This document shows, in pieces, positions 1-5,796 of a stretch of 6,680 bases of DNA. The notes beneath the pieces are model-generated. The model was not told the DNA's origin and did not search any database. It worked only from the letters and a program-made list of their open reading frames with translations. The DNA lies in assembly GCA_035686365.1 (NCBI GenBank), contig DASRZM010000074.1:1-6680 (forward strand), written 5' to 3'. The position numbers and the translations under genes are program-made. This DNA is from DASRZM01 sp035686365 (GTDB lineage: Bacteria > Pseudomonadota > Gammaproteobacteria > Xanthomonadales > Xanthomonadaceae). Each line of letters opens with the position of its first letter. The first letter of the stretch is position 1.

Positions 1-46
1 GCCGTGAACCCATCCATGGGGGCTGCGGTCGCGCCATCCATGGCGC
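1..46 (-). repeat. Edge-truncated copy of a palindromic intergenic repeat
   Basis: The reverse complement of bases 1-24 matches bases 499-522 at 23 of 24 positions; the one difference is T versus C in the segment CATGGAYGGG. Next to it, bases 31-46 form a palindrome, GCGCCAT-CC-ATGGCGC. The element at 444-565 has the same order on the plus strand: a hairpin, then the shared 24-base block. I infer a second copy in opposite orientation, cut by the window edge. The family name and copy number in the genome cannot be judged from here. Confidence 0.6.
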
Positions 47-127
47 TCACGCCCCCGGACAGAGGAACCGGACCACGGCCCGCGTGCTCGGGTTTGTTGG
101 CGGCTGGGCTCCGTCGGGCCGTCGCAT

Positions 128-145
128 GTGGGAGCTTTCAGTCGC
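128..145 (+). repeat. Degenerate REP-like sequence
   Basis: The stretch GTGGGAGCTTTCAGTCGC begins with a GTGG/GTAG-like tetranucleotide followed by GAGC, the head seen in the clearer REP copy at 384-411, and ends in CAGTCGC. Similar GTGGGAGCG...CAGTCGC units are common between genes in Xanthomonadaceae and Pseudomonas (from memory). The inner stem is poor, so this is a weak call. Confidence 0.3.
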
Positions 146-290
146 CTGGAGCGCCACGAGCGGCCTCTCCACTGCGACGACGAGGGCGGGTTCGACCCTG
201 TCGGCACGCGGGTGTCGGCGTATGTCGTCGATTGCGCCGGGGCAGAGGCGGCGATTTCCGAACGCAACCGGACGCTGAGATCCGGCTCCG

Positions 291-319
291 TGCGATCGCG
301 GCCAACGGCCGCTCCTCCA
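291..319 (-). repeat. REP-type palindrome, inverted copy
   Basis: Bases 291-316 are the exact reverse complement of 386-411 (26 bases). The core is the palindrome GCGGCC-GTT-GGCCGC read on the minus strand. Its head reads GGAG on the minus strand, where the intact copy has GTAG. With the plus-strand copies at 341-361 and 384-411 it forms a head-to-head cluster resembling a bacterial interspersed mosaic element. Confidence 0.8.
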
Positions 320-340
320 GGCAACACCGATCCGCGCGAA

Positions 341-361
341 GTAGGTGCGGCCGTTCGCCGC
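341..361 (+). repeat. REP-type palindrome, variant copy
   Basis: The copy starts with the tetranucleotide GTAG and continues GTGCGGCCGTTCGCCGC. The stem is GCGGC (347-351) with GCCGC (357-361) around a 5-base loop. It differs from the copy at 384-411 mainly by T for A at position 346 and C for G at 356. It sits 23 bases before that copy, in the same orientation. Confidence 0.7.
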
Positions 362-383
362 AAAATGCCGATCGTCGCGCTTT

Positions 384-411
384 GTAGGAGCGGCCGTTGG
401 CCGCGATCGCA
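384..411 (+). repeat. REP-type palindrome with GTAG head
   Basis: The copy opens with GTAG, then GAGCGGCCGTTGGCCGCGATC. The stem is GCGGCC (390-395) with GGCCGC (399-404) and loop GTT. A conserved GTAG before an imperfect palindrome is the known signature of REP sequences mobilised by REP-associated tyrosine transposases (RAYTs, TnpA-REP). No RAYT gene is in this window, so any mobilising enzyme would act in trans. Confidence 0.8.
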
Positions 412-443
412 CGCAGCGCAATCACCCACCCGCCCCGAGGCCA

Positions 444-565
444 GTGCCGGGGTCCGGTAGCGCTTGCCGGGACGTTGGCGACAGGGATGTCGCCAATGAG
501 CCCCCATGGACGGGTTCACGGCAGACATGGCTGTGACTCCGGCAAGCGCTACCGGACCCCGGCAC
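444..565. repeat. 122-bp element closed by a 27-bp perfect inverted repeat
   Basis: Bases 444-470 are the exact reverse complement of 539-565. The 68 bases between contain two further hairpins: TTGGCGACA (475-483) with TGTCGCCAA (488-496) around GGGA, and TCACGGC (516-522) with GCTGTGA (530-536), the latter with one G-T pair. The block 499-522 recurs inverted at 1-24. As single-stranded DNA or RNA it would fold into a long stem capped by two arms. No protein is encoded. I infer a non-autonomous dispersed element; it lies about 100 bases upstream of the hslV promoter. Confidence 0.75.
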
Positions 566-668
566 GCCCTACGAAGACGCAATCCCCACAGGCAACGCAC
601 ATCTACTTGGTGGGCGGCCGCTCCGCTTGGCTACACTCCAGAGGAACGATGACGGGACCGTGCCGGGG

Positions 669-697
669 CTTGCAAGGGTGGGCCCACGTCCCCAGAT
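669..697 (+). promoter_or_regulatory. Heat-shock (sigma-32-type) promoter of hslVU
   Basis: CTTGCAA (669-675) and CCCCAGAT (690-697) are separated by 14 bases. They match the RpoH consensus CTTGAAA and CCCCATNT at 6 of 7 and 6 of 7 defined positions, with spacing in the usual range. hslVU is an RpoH-controlled operon in E. coli, which supports the call. Transcription would start near 704, leaving a leader of about 20 bases that carries the GGAG (714-717) of hslV. Confidence 0.7.
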
Positions 698-724
698 CGA
701 CGATTCGACACCCGGAGTCGCGCC

Positions 725-1261
725 ATGGCCGATACCTTCCACGCCACGACCATCGTCTCGGTGCGCCGCGACGGCCAGGTCGTGGTTGCAGGCGACGGCC
801 AGGTGACGCTCGGCAACACCATCGTGAAGGCCAACGCCCGCAAGGTGCGCAAGCTGGCCGAGGGCCGCGTGCTGGCCGGTTTCGCCGGCGCGGCGGCCGA
901 CGCCTTCACCCTGTTCGAGCTGTTCGAAGGCAAGCTGGAGAAGTACGGCGCCAACCTGGTGCGCGCCGCCGTGGAGCTGGCCAAGGACTGGCGCACCGAC
1001 CGCCGGCTGGGGCGCCTGGAAGCGCTGCTGGCCGTGGCCGACCGCGACAGCTCGCTGATCATCTCGGGCAACGGCGACGTCATCGAGCCCGAGCACGGCC
1101 TGATCGCGATCGGCTCCGGCGGCCCGTACGCGCTGGCCGCGGCCAAGGCGCTGCTGCAGGACACCGAGCTGCCGGCCGAACAGATCGCCCGCCGCGCCCT
1201 GAACATCGCCGGCGAGATCTGCATCTACACCAACCAGAACGTCAGCGTGGAAACGCTTTGA
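725..1261 (+). CDS. hslV: HslV, peptidase subunit of the HslVU protease
   Basis: HslV is the proteasome-like N-terminal threonine peptidase of the cytoplasmic HslVU (ClpQY) protease, degrading substrates unfolded by HslU. The 178-residue product follows E. coli HslV (176 residues) along its length. Visible sites are the catalytic Thr8 (first Thr of TTIVSVRR), Asp24 in AGDGQ, Lys40, Ser131 in GSGGPY, and the sodium-site residues Gly163, Cys166 and Thr169 in IAGEICIYTN. Seven residues, MADTFHA, precede the catalytic Thr, and there is no other start codon between them. The protein must therefore be processed after Ala7, unlike E. coli HslV where only Met is removed; related Xanthomonas proteins have a similar extension (recalled). 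GGAG at 714-717, 7 bases before ATG, supports the start. It is the first gene of the operon with hslU. Confidence 0.97.
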   Translation: MADTFHATTIVSVRRDGQVVVAGDGQVTLGNTIVKANARKVRKLAEGRVLAGFAGAAADAFTLFELFEGKLEKYGANLVRAAVELAKDWRTDRRLGRLEALLAVADRDSSLIISGNGDVIEPEHGLIAIGSGGPYALAAAKALLQDTELPAEQIARRALNIAGEICIYTNQNVSVETL

Positions 1262-1311
1262 GGGCGGTTCCAGTCGCCGGTCGGAAGCGTCGCCCACGAC
1301 TGGCTTCTGAC

Positions 1312-1363
1312 TGACCGCTGGAACTGACCGCTGGAACCCGCCACTGGAACGGGCCACTGGAAC
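1312..1363 (+). repeat. Four 13-bp tandem units in the hslU leader
   Basis: Four contiguous 13-base units lie at 1312-1324, 1325-1337, 1338-1350 and 1351-1363. The first two are identical (TGACCGCTGGAAC); the third is CCGCCACTGGAAC and the fourth GGGCCACTGGAAC. All end in CTGGAAC. The last unit places GGAA (1359-1362) 8 bases before the hslU ATG, so the array supplies the only visible ribosome-binding site. An inverted copy of the core, GTTCCAG, lies at 1267-1273 just after the hslV stop and could pair with any of the units. Confidence 0.85.
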
Positions 1364-1370
1364 TGGATCA

Positions 1371-2702
1371 ATGTCCGACCTGACCCCGCGCGAGATCGTC
1401 AACGAACTCGACAAGTACATCATCGGCCAGAACGCCGCCAAGCGCGCGGTGGCGATCGCCCTGCGCAACCGCTGGCGCCGCATGCAGCTGGAGCCGGTGC
1501 TGCGCGAGGAGGTCATGCCCAAGAACATCCTGATGATCGGGCCCACCGGCGTGGGCAAGACCGAGATCGCGCGGCGGCTGGCGGCGCTGGCCAACGCGCC
1601 CTTCGTCAAGGTCGAGGCGACCCGCTTCACCGAGGTGGGCTACGTGGGCAAGGACGTGGAGCAGATTATCCGCGACCTCGCCGATGCCGCGGTCAAGCTG
1701 CACCGCGAGCAGGCCAAGGCGCGTGTGCGCAGCCAGGCCCAGGAGCGCGCCGAGGAGCGGCTGCTCGATGCCCTGCTGCCGCGGCGCCGCGGGCCCGGTT
1801 ACCCGATCGAGAATGGCGAGGAGGGCGAGACCCAGACGCGCCAGAAGATGCGCCGCCGGCTGCGCGCCGGCGAGCTGGACGCCTCCGAGGTCGAGCTGGA
1901 GCTGAGCCAGAACGTGGGCGTGGACATCATGGCGCCGCCGGGCATGGAGGAGATGGGCCAGCAGCTGCGGCAGATGTTCTCCAGCCTGGCCGGGTCGCGC
2001 ACGCAGAAGCGCACGCTCACGGTGAAGGCCGCGCGGCCGGTGCTGGAAGAGGAGGAGGCCGGGCGCCTGGTCAACGAGGAGGAGATCCGCGCCCAGGCGA
2101 TCGAGTCGTGCGAGCAGCACGGGATCGTGTTCATCGACGAGATCGACAAGGTCGCCCGCCGCGGCGAGTACGCCGGCGCCGAGGTCTCCCGCGAGGGCGT
2201 GCAGCGCGACCTGCTGCCCCTGGTGGAGGGATCCACCGTGAGCACCAAGTACGGCGTGGTCAGGACCGACCACATCCTGTTCATCGCCTCCGGGGCCTTC
2301 CACCTGACCAAGCCCTCGGACCTGATCCCGGAAATGCAGGGCCGCTTCCCGATCCGGGTGGAGCTCTCGGCGCTGGGCCGGGACGAGTTCCGTCGCATCC
2401 TGACCGAGCCGGACAATGCGCTCACGCTGCAGTACGTGGCGCTGATGCACACCGAGGGCCTGGCGCTGGAGTTCACCGACGCCGGCGTGGACCGCCTGGC
2501 CGAGATCGCCGCGCAGGTCAACGAACGCCAGGAGAACATCGGCGCTCGGCGCCTGCACACCGTGCTCGAGCGCCTGCTCGACACCGTCTCCTACGAGGCC
2601 CCCGACCGCAGCGGCGACCGCGTGGTCATCGACGCGGCCTATGTCGACCGGCAACTCGCCGGGCTGCTGCAGGACGAGGATCTGACCAGGTACATCCTGT
2701 GA
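1371..2702 (+). CDS. hslU: HslU, AAA+ unfoldase subunit of the HslVU protease
   Basis: HslU (ClpY) forms a hexameric ring that unfolds substrates with ATP and threads them into HslV. The product has 443 residues, the same as E. coli HslU, with key residues at the same numbers. Walker A is GPTGVGKT (57-64), the pore loop GYVGKD (90-95), Walker B IVFIDEID (252-259, Asp256-Glu257), the arginine finger Arg325 in QGRFPIRVEL, and sensor 2 Arg393 in GARRLHT. The charged helical I domain spans about 110-243, with IMAPPGMEEM conserved at 186-195. The C-terminal tail EDLTRYIL is the segment that docks into HslV and activates it. The start at 1371 matches the family start MSxLTPREIVxELD. It lies 109 bases after hslV, a gap that holds the 13-bp repeats. 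Confidence 0.98.
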   Translation: MSDLTPREIVNELDKYIIGQNAAKRAVAIALRNRWRRMQLEPVLREEVMPKNILMIGPTGVGKTEIARRLAALANAPFVKVEATRFTEVGYVGKDVEQIIRDLADAAVKLHREQAKARVRSQAQERAEERLLDALLPRRRGPGYPIENGEEGETQTRQKMRRRLRAGELDASEVELELSQNVGVDIMAPPGMEEMGQQLRQMFSSLAGSRTQKRTLTVKAARPVLEEEEAGRLVNEEEIRAQAIESCEQHGIVFIDEIDKVARRGEYAGAEVSREGVQRDLLPLVEGSTVSTKYGVVRTDHILFIASGAFHLTKPSDLIPEMQGRFPIRVELSALGRDEFRRILTEPDNALTLQYVALMHTEGLALEFTDAGVDRLAEIAAQVNERQENIGARRLHTVLERLLDTVSYEAPDRSGDRVVIDAAYVDRQLAGLLQDEDLTRYIL

Positions 2703-2709
2703 TCCGGAC

Positions 2710-3066
2710 ATGACGCCACGCCCCACCCGCATCACCCTGCACCGCGGCTCCCACGCCCTGGAGGTCGCTTTCGACAGCGGCGAGTCGTTCCTGCTGCCGT
2801 GCGAATACCTGCGCGTGCACTCACCCTCGGCCGAAGTGCAGGGCCACGGCCCCGGACAGCGGCAGCTGGTTGCCGGCAAACGCCAGGTCACGATCACCCG
2901 GGTCGAGCCGGTGGGCCGTTATGCCGTGCTGCTGCGCTTCTCCGACGGCCACGACACCGGCATCTACACCTGGCAGACCCTGCACGAGCTGGGGCGAGAC
3001 CAGGCGCAGAACTGGCAGGCGTACCTGGATGCGCTGGCGGCCGCCAGTCGGTCCCGCGACCCATAG
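2710..3066 (+). CDS. DUF971 (GBBH-like N-terminal domain) protein
   Basis: This 118-residue protein belongs to the DUF971/GBBH-like_N family, a small beta-rich domain also found at the N terminus of gamma-butyrobetaine hydroxylases. Family features are an N-terminal strand ending in LLPCEYLRVHSPSAEVQGH (28-46), then GKRQVTITRVEPVGRYAV (56-73), and the signature SDGHDTGIYTWQTLHELG (78-95). There is no oxygenase domain, signal peptide or membrane segment. Only one Cys (Cys31) is present. The ATG lies 7 bases after the hslU stop with no good ribosome-binding site, so translational coupling to hslU is likely. A DUF971 gene next to hslU is also known in Pseudomonas (recalled). Its function is not established; co-transcription with hslVU suggests a role under protein stress, but that is only inference. 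Confidence 0.9.
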   Translation: MTPRPTRITLHRGSHALEVAFDSGESFLLPCEYLRVHSPSAEVQGHGPGQRQLVAGKRQVTITRVEPVGRYAVLLRFSDGHDTGIYTWQTLHELGRDQAQNWQAYLDALAAASRSRDP

Positions 3067-3201
3067 CTGCGGCCGCGGCCATCGGCCCCGGGCACCGCAG
3101 GATCGGGTCCGCGCACGAACGATCTGCGCGCACCGCCCGCGCTCACGCGGGAGGGCAACCGGCCCGGACTGACGGCCGGGTCACGATTGTTGCGCTGCAC
3201 A

Positions 3202-3230
3202 ATGACGTGCCACGTCACCGCTGCTAGGGT
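3202..3230 (+). promoter_or_regulatory. Candidate protease promoter with overlapping palindrome
   Basis: TGACGTGCCACGTCA (3203-3217) is a perfect 15-bp palindrome with a central C. Downstream, TGCTAGGGT (3222-3230) fits an extended -10 (TGnTAnnnT). ATGACG (3202-3207) lies 17 bases before TAGGGT and could be a weak -35, which would place the palindrome over the -35 and spacer like a repressor operator. Upstream, ATTGT (3186-3190) and ACAAT (3199-3203) form a second inverted pair spaced by 8 bases. The palindrome is seen directly; the promoter and the regulator are inference. Confidence 0.4.
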
Positions 3231-3279
3231 CGCCGCTCCCTTGGAGGGGGACCCCCGCGTGGGGTGGGGGAATCCGGGC

Positions 3280-3330
3280 ATGAAAGGACTCCGGCCCAAA
3301 TCGCATCAACCGGAGACACTTCACCGATGA
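3280..3330 (+). CDS. Possible 16-residue leader peptide overlapping the protease start
   Basis: An ATG at 3280 opens a frame for MKGLRPKSHQPETLHR. Its TGA stop (3328-3330) overlaps the protease ATG (3327-3329) as ATGA, the usual arrangement for translational coupling. GGGGGA (3266-3271) lies 8 bases before the ATG and could bind ribosomes, but it could also pair with CCCCC at 3252-3256. The peptide has no recognisable family. It may be a true upstream ORF or chance. Confidence 0.3.
   Translation: MKGLRPKSHQPETLHR
3289..3315 (+). promoter_or_regulatory. Hairpin that can mask the protease ribosome-binding site
   Basis: CTCCGG (3289-3294) is the exact complement of CCGGAG (3310-3315), with a 15-base loop. 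The right arm contains the GGAG (3312-3315) that serves the protease ATG at 3327, 11 bases further on. Translation of the 16-codon upstream frame would open this stem. The pairing is only 6 bp, so stability is uncertain. Confidence 0.35.
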
Positions 3331-5354
3331 AGCAGCACACACTCGTGGGGGCGCTGGCCCTCGCGCTGGGGATATCCGCGTTCGGATCCGCCCTGGCAGA
3401 CGGCCCTGACGCCGACCGCGTCTGGATCAAGTTCAATCCCGGTGGCAAGGCGCAGGTCGAGCGTGCGCTCGGCGCAGCGGGCGCCCGCATCCACTACACT
3501 TTCGACGACCTGTCGGCATTCGCCGCCACGGTCCCGGCACAGGCGCTGCAGGGCCTGCGCAACAACCCGAATGTCGCCCTGATCGAGGCCGACGCTCCGC
3601 GCTACCCGATGGGGCAGATCACCCCCTACGGCATCCCGATGGTGCAGGCGCCCGACGCCGTGGCCGTGGGCGCCGACGGCAGCGGCATCAAGGTCTGCGT
3701 GATCGACTCGGGCATCAAGCAGGATCATGAGGACTTCGCCGGCATCAGCATGACCGGCTACGCCAGCTCCGGGCAGACCTGGTTCGACGACACCTGCGGC
3801 CACGGCTCGCATGTGGCGGGAACCGTCGCCGCGGCCGACAACACCGTCGGCGTGATCGGCGTGAGCCCCGGCAAGGTCTCGCTGCACATCGTCAAGGTCT
3901 TCGACGGCGCGACCTGCGGCTGGAGCTACAGCTCCGACCTGGTCGATGCGGCCAACCGCTGCGCCAATTCCGGCGCCAGGATCATCAGCATGAGCCTGGG
4001 CGGCTCGTTTGCGAGCAACAGCGAGGCCAACGCCTTCGCCAACCTGCACGCCAACGGCATCCTGAGCATCGCCGCGGCCGGCAACGGCGGCAACAACCGC
4101 AAGAGCTACCCGGCCTCCTACGACGCGGTAATGTCGGTGGCGGCGGTCGATTCCACCGAGACCCGCGCCAGCTTCTCCCAGTACAACGACCAGGTCGAGA
4201 TCTCGGCTCCGGGCGTGGGCGTGCTGAGCACCGTCCCGTTCCGCGACGCGGCGGTCACCGTCGGACTCGCCTCGTTCATCGTCTCGGCGATGGAAGGCAG
4301 CCCGCAGACACAGACCTCCGGTGCGCTGGCCGACGGCGGTCGCTGCGCCAGCGCCGGCAGCTGGGGCGGAAAGGTCGTGCTGTGCGAGCGCGGCGACATC
4401 AGCTTCGCCGACAAGGTGCTCAACGTGCAGAACGGCGGCGGCGTTGCGGCCATCGTCTACAACAACGTCTCCGGCGGCTTTTCCGGAACGCTGGGCGGCA
4501 CCTCCACGTCGATCCCCTCGGTCAGCATGAGCCAGGAAGACGGCAAGCAGCTGGTCGTCGGTTCGCTGGGCGTTTCGGCCGCGGTCAGCACCGTCGCCGA
4601 GTCCGACGTCAGCGGCTACGCCTACTACGACGGCACCTCGATGGCCACGCCGCACGTCTCCGGCGTCGCTGCGCTGGTGTGGAGCGCCGACCCGTTGGCG
4701 ACCAACGACGCCGTGCGCGACGCCCTCAACCTCACCGCCAAGGACCTGGGTGCGGCCGGCCGCGACAACGAGTACGGCTACGGCCTCGTGCAGGCGCTGG
4801 CCGCGGTCAACCACATCACCGGGGGTGGTGGCGGCGATCCGGACCCCAACAACCCGCCGACCGCGTCCTTCACCTCCAGCTGCACGGACCTGAGCTGCAA
4901 CTTCGACGGCACCGGCAGCAGCGACAGCGATGGCTCGATCACCGGCTACAGCTGGAGCTTCGGTGATTCGACCGGCGGTTCGGGCAGCACGGTCAGCCAC
5001 ACCTACGGTGCCGGTGGCACCTACACGGTGACGCTGACGGTGACCGACGACGACGGCGCCACCCACAGCACTTCGCAGAACGTCACGGTCAGCGACGGCA
5101 GCGGCGGCGGCGGTGGCATCCAGCTCAGCGGCAGCGCGTACAAGATCAAGGGGCGCGTCAGCGTCGACCTGACCTGGTCCGGCGCCGGCTCGACCAGCGT
5201 GGATGTCTTCCGCAACGGCAGCAAGGTGGCCACCACGGCCAACGACGGTGCACACACCGACAGCACCGGCTTCAAGGGTTCGGGCAGCATCGACTACCGG
5301 CTGTGCGAAGCCGGCACCTCGACCTGCTCGGCCACGATCACCGTGATCTATTGA
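3327..5354 (+). CDS. Secreted S8 (subtilisin-like) serine protease with PA, PKD and C-terminal domains
   Basis: This is a 675-residue exported protease. A Sec signal peptide covers residues 1-24 (LVGALALALGISAFGSALA, likely cut before Asp25). An I9-like prodomain follows (about 28-95, from DRVWIKF). The catalytic domain starts near Tyr101, with Asp127 in VCVIDSGI, His159 in CGHGSH, oxyanion Asn253 in AAGNGG and Ser438 in GTSMATPH. A PA domain (about 310-425) is inserted between Asn253 and Ser438. Then come a Gly-rich linker (499-503), a PKD domain (about 508-590; SWSFGD and HTYGAGGTYTVTLTVTD), a second Gly-rich linker (592-597), and a C-terminal beta-rich, fibronectin-like domain (about 598-675). 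All catalytic residues are present, so it should be active. The frame extends upstream to a GTG at 3264, but 3327 is chosen because it starts the signal peptide and has GGAG before it. Export to the medium by type II secretion is inference. Confidence 0.95.
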   Translation: MKQHTLVGALALALGISAFGSALADGPDADRVWIKFNPGGKAQVERALGAAGARIHYTFDDLSAFAATVPAQALQGLRNNPNVALIEADAPRYPMGQITPYGIPMVQAPDAVAVGADGSGIKVCVIDSGIKQDHEDFAGISMTGYASSGQTWFDDTCGHGSHVAGTVAAADNTVGVIGVSPGKVSLHIVKVFDGATCGWSYSSDLVDAANRCANSGARIISMSLGGSFASNSEANAFANLHANGILSIAAAGNGGNNRKSYPASYDAVMSVAAVDSTETRASFSQYNDQVEISAPGVGVLSTVPFRDAAVTVGLASFIVSAMEGSPQTQTSGALADGGRCASAGSWGGKVVLCERGDISFADKVLNVQNGGGVAAIVYNNVSGGFSGTLGGTSTSIPSVSMSQEDGKQLVVGSLGVSAAVSTVAESDVSGYAYYDGTSMATPHVSGVAALVWSADPLATNDAVRDALNLTAKDLGAAGRDNEYGYGLVQALAAVNHITGGGGGDPDPNNPPTASFTSSCTDLSCNFDGTGSSDSDGSITGYSWSFGDSTGGSGSTVSHTYGAGGTYTVTLTVTDDDGATHSTSQNVTVSDGSGGGGGIQLSGSAYKIKGRVSVDLTWSGAGSTSVDVFRNGSKVATTANDGAHTDSTGFKGSGSIDYRLCEAGTSTCSATITVIY

Positions 5355-5382
5355 TCGGTACCTGAAGCAGACGGCGACACCC

Positions 5383-5414
5383 GGAGGGCCTGCACACGCG
5401 GGCCCTCCTTTTTT
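5383..5414 (+). terminator. Intrinsic terminator of the protease gene
   Basis: GGAGGGCC (5383-5390) pairs perfectly with GGCCCTCC... read as 5401-5408, giving an 8-bp GC-rich stem with a 10-base loop, followed at once by six T (5409-5414). It lies 29 bases after the protease stop. Confidence 0.93.
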
Positions 5415-5425
5415 GCAGCGGCGTA

Positions 5426-5584
5426 TCAGGCGCCCGACCGGTCGGGCAACACGAGGAACACCGCGGCCAGCAGGTACTCGAATACCGCGATGCCCCAGCT
5501 CGCCAGCGCGGCCAACGGCCCGGGGCGACCAGCCACCGCCTTAAGGCGCGCACGCCAGGCAAGGCGATCTGAACTACCGGACAT
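5426..5584 (-). pseudogene. Likely remnant of a DUF486 (DMT-like) membrane protein gene
   Basis: The minus strand encodes 52 residues from an ATG at 5584-5582 to a stop at 5428-5426. They contain LAWRARLK and, after a short gap, PLAALASWGIAVFEYLLA. From memory, DUF486 proteins have FAWYGHLK near the first helix and a second helix with SWGIAFFEY, followed by VPANR-G. Here the second motif is followed by four extra residues (AVFL) and VLPDRSG, then a stop. The first helix and the last two helices of a complete protein of about 110 residues are missing. The open frame continues upstream to 5740 without family resemblance. I infer a decayed, truncated copy; it could instead be a small unrelated membrane peptide. 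The frame ends 12 bases from the T-tract of the protease terminator. Confidence 0.45.
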
Positions 5585-5789
5585 CGCACCGATCCCGCAA
5601 CTCCCGAGCCGTGCCCGAGAATTCCCGGAAACTCCGGCAATCCGGCAGCGATCTCGCGCCCGCGCGTTCAGGAACCGTAAGATGCCGGACCCAGGGCAAG
5701 TGATTGATTCAAGAACTGAACCGCCTTGTCCAACCCGCAACGCGCGGCCATACTCCCACGCAACGCCTCACTTCTGAGGCCGAATCAGA

Positions 5790-5796
5790 GTTAGTC
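5790..5796 (+). other. Left boundary of the cassette array (GTTAGTC crossover site)
   Basis: GTTAGTC is the core recombination heptamer (near GTTRRRY), cut between G5790 and T5791. The 11 bases from 5790 (GTTAGTCGGCA) are identical to those from 6089, where an attC ends. Upstream of 5790 I find no attC L' box (expected as CTTAAC about 5 bases before the heptamer), so this end may be an attI remnant, a very degenerate attC, or a secondary insertion site. A 6-bp hairpin, GCCTCA-CTTC-TGAGGC, lies at 5765-5780. Confidence 0.5.

Larger units (their letters stand above)
1..668. other. Gene-free, repeat-rich region upstream of hslV
   Basis: No open frame here gives a protein with recognisable motifs. 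The frames that exist overlap one another on both strands and run straight through the palindromic repeats, as expected of spurious ORFs in GC-rich DNA. The region holds the edge repeat (1-46), REP-type palindromes (128-145 and 291-411) and the long inverted-repeat element (444-565). I see nothing identifiable in 146-290 or 566-668. Confidence 0.6.

Noticed and set aside
291..411. CRISPR array
   Set aside because: The repeats are palindromic REP units in mixed orientation and irregular spacing, not uniform direct repeats with equal spacers.
607..637. Housekeeping promoter for hslV (TTGGTG and TACACT)
   Set aside because: The -10 is reasonable, but the spacing is 19 bases and the -35 is weak; the sigma-32-like site closer to hslV is much better.
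569..1630. Minus-strand open frame spanning the hslV promoter, hslV and the start of hslU
   Set aside because: It covers two certain genes and their gap in antisense and has no family resemblance.
1368..2897. Long minus-strand open frame of 509 codons opposite hslU
   Set aside because: It is the antisense shadow of hslU in GC-rich DNA; the plus strand encodes an unmistakable full-length HslU and the antisense product has no recognisable domain.
3136..3179. Terminator for the hslVU operon (stems CCCGCG-CTCA-CGCGGG and CCGGCC/GGCCGG)
   Set aside because: Both hairpins exist, but no T-tract follows either, so an intrinsic terminator is not supported; in such GC-rich DNA hairpins of 6 bp are frequent.
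3264..3326. Longer protease start at the GTG in position 3264
   Set aside because: It would put 21 charged residues before the signal peptide; the ATG at 3327 starts a standard signal peptide and has GGAG upstream.
3321..5255. Minus-strand open frame of 644 codons opposite the protease
   Set aside because: It mirrors the codon bias of the protease gene and is rich in Ala, Gly, Val, Arg and Asp repeats without motifs; the plus-strand protease is complete.
5697..5796. A third attC upstream of cassette 1 (ATTCAAG at 5707-5713 as L'')
   Set aside because: No matching L' (CTTAAC-like) lies 5 bases before GTTAGTC at 5790 and no R'' fits; the resemblance rests on a single short word.
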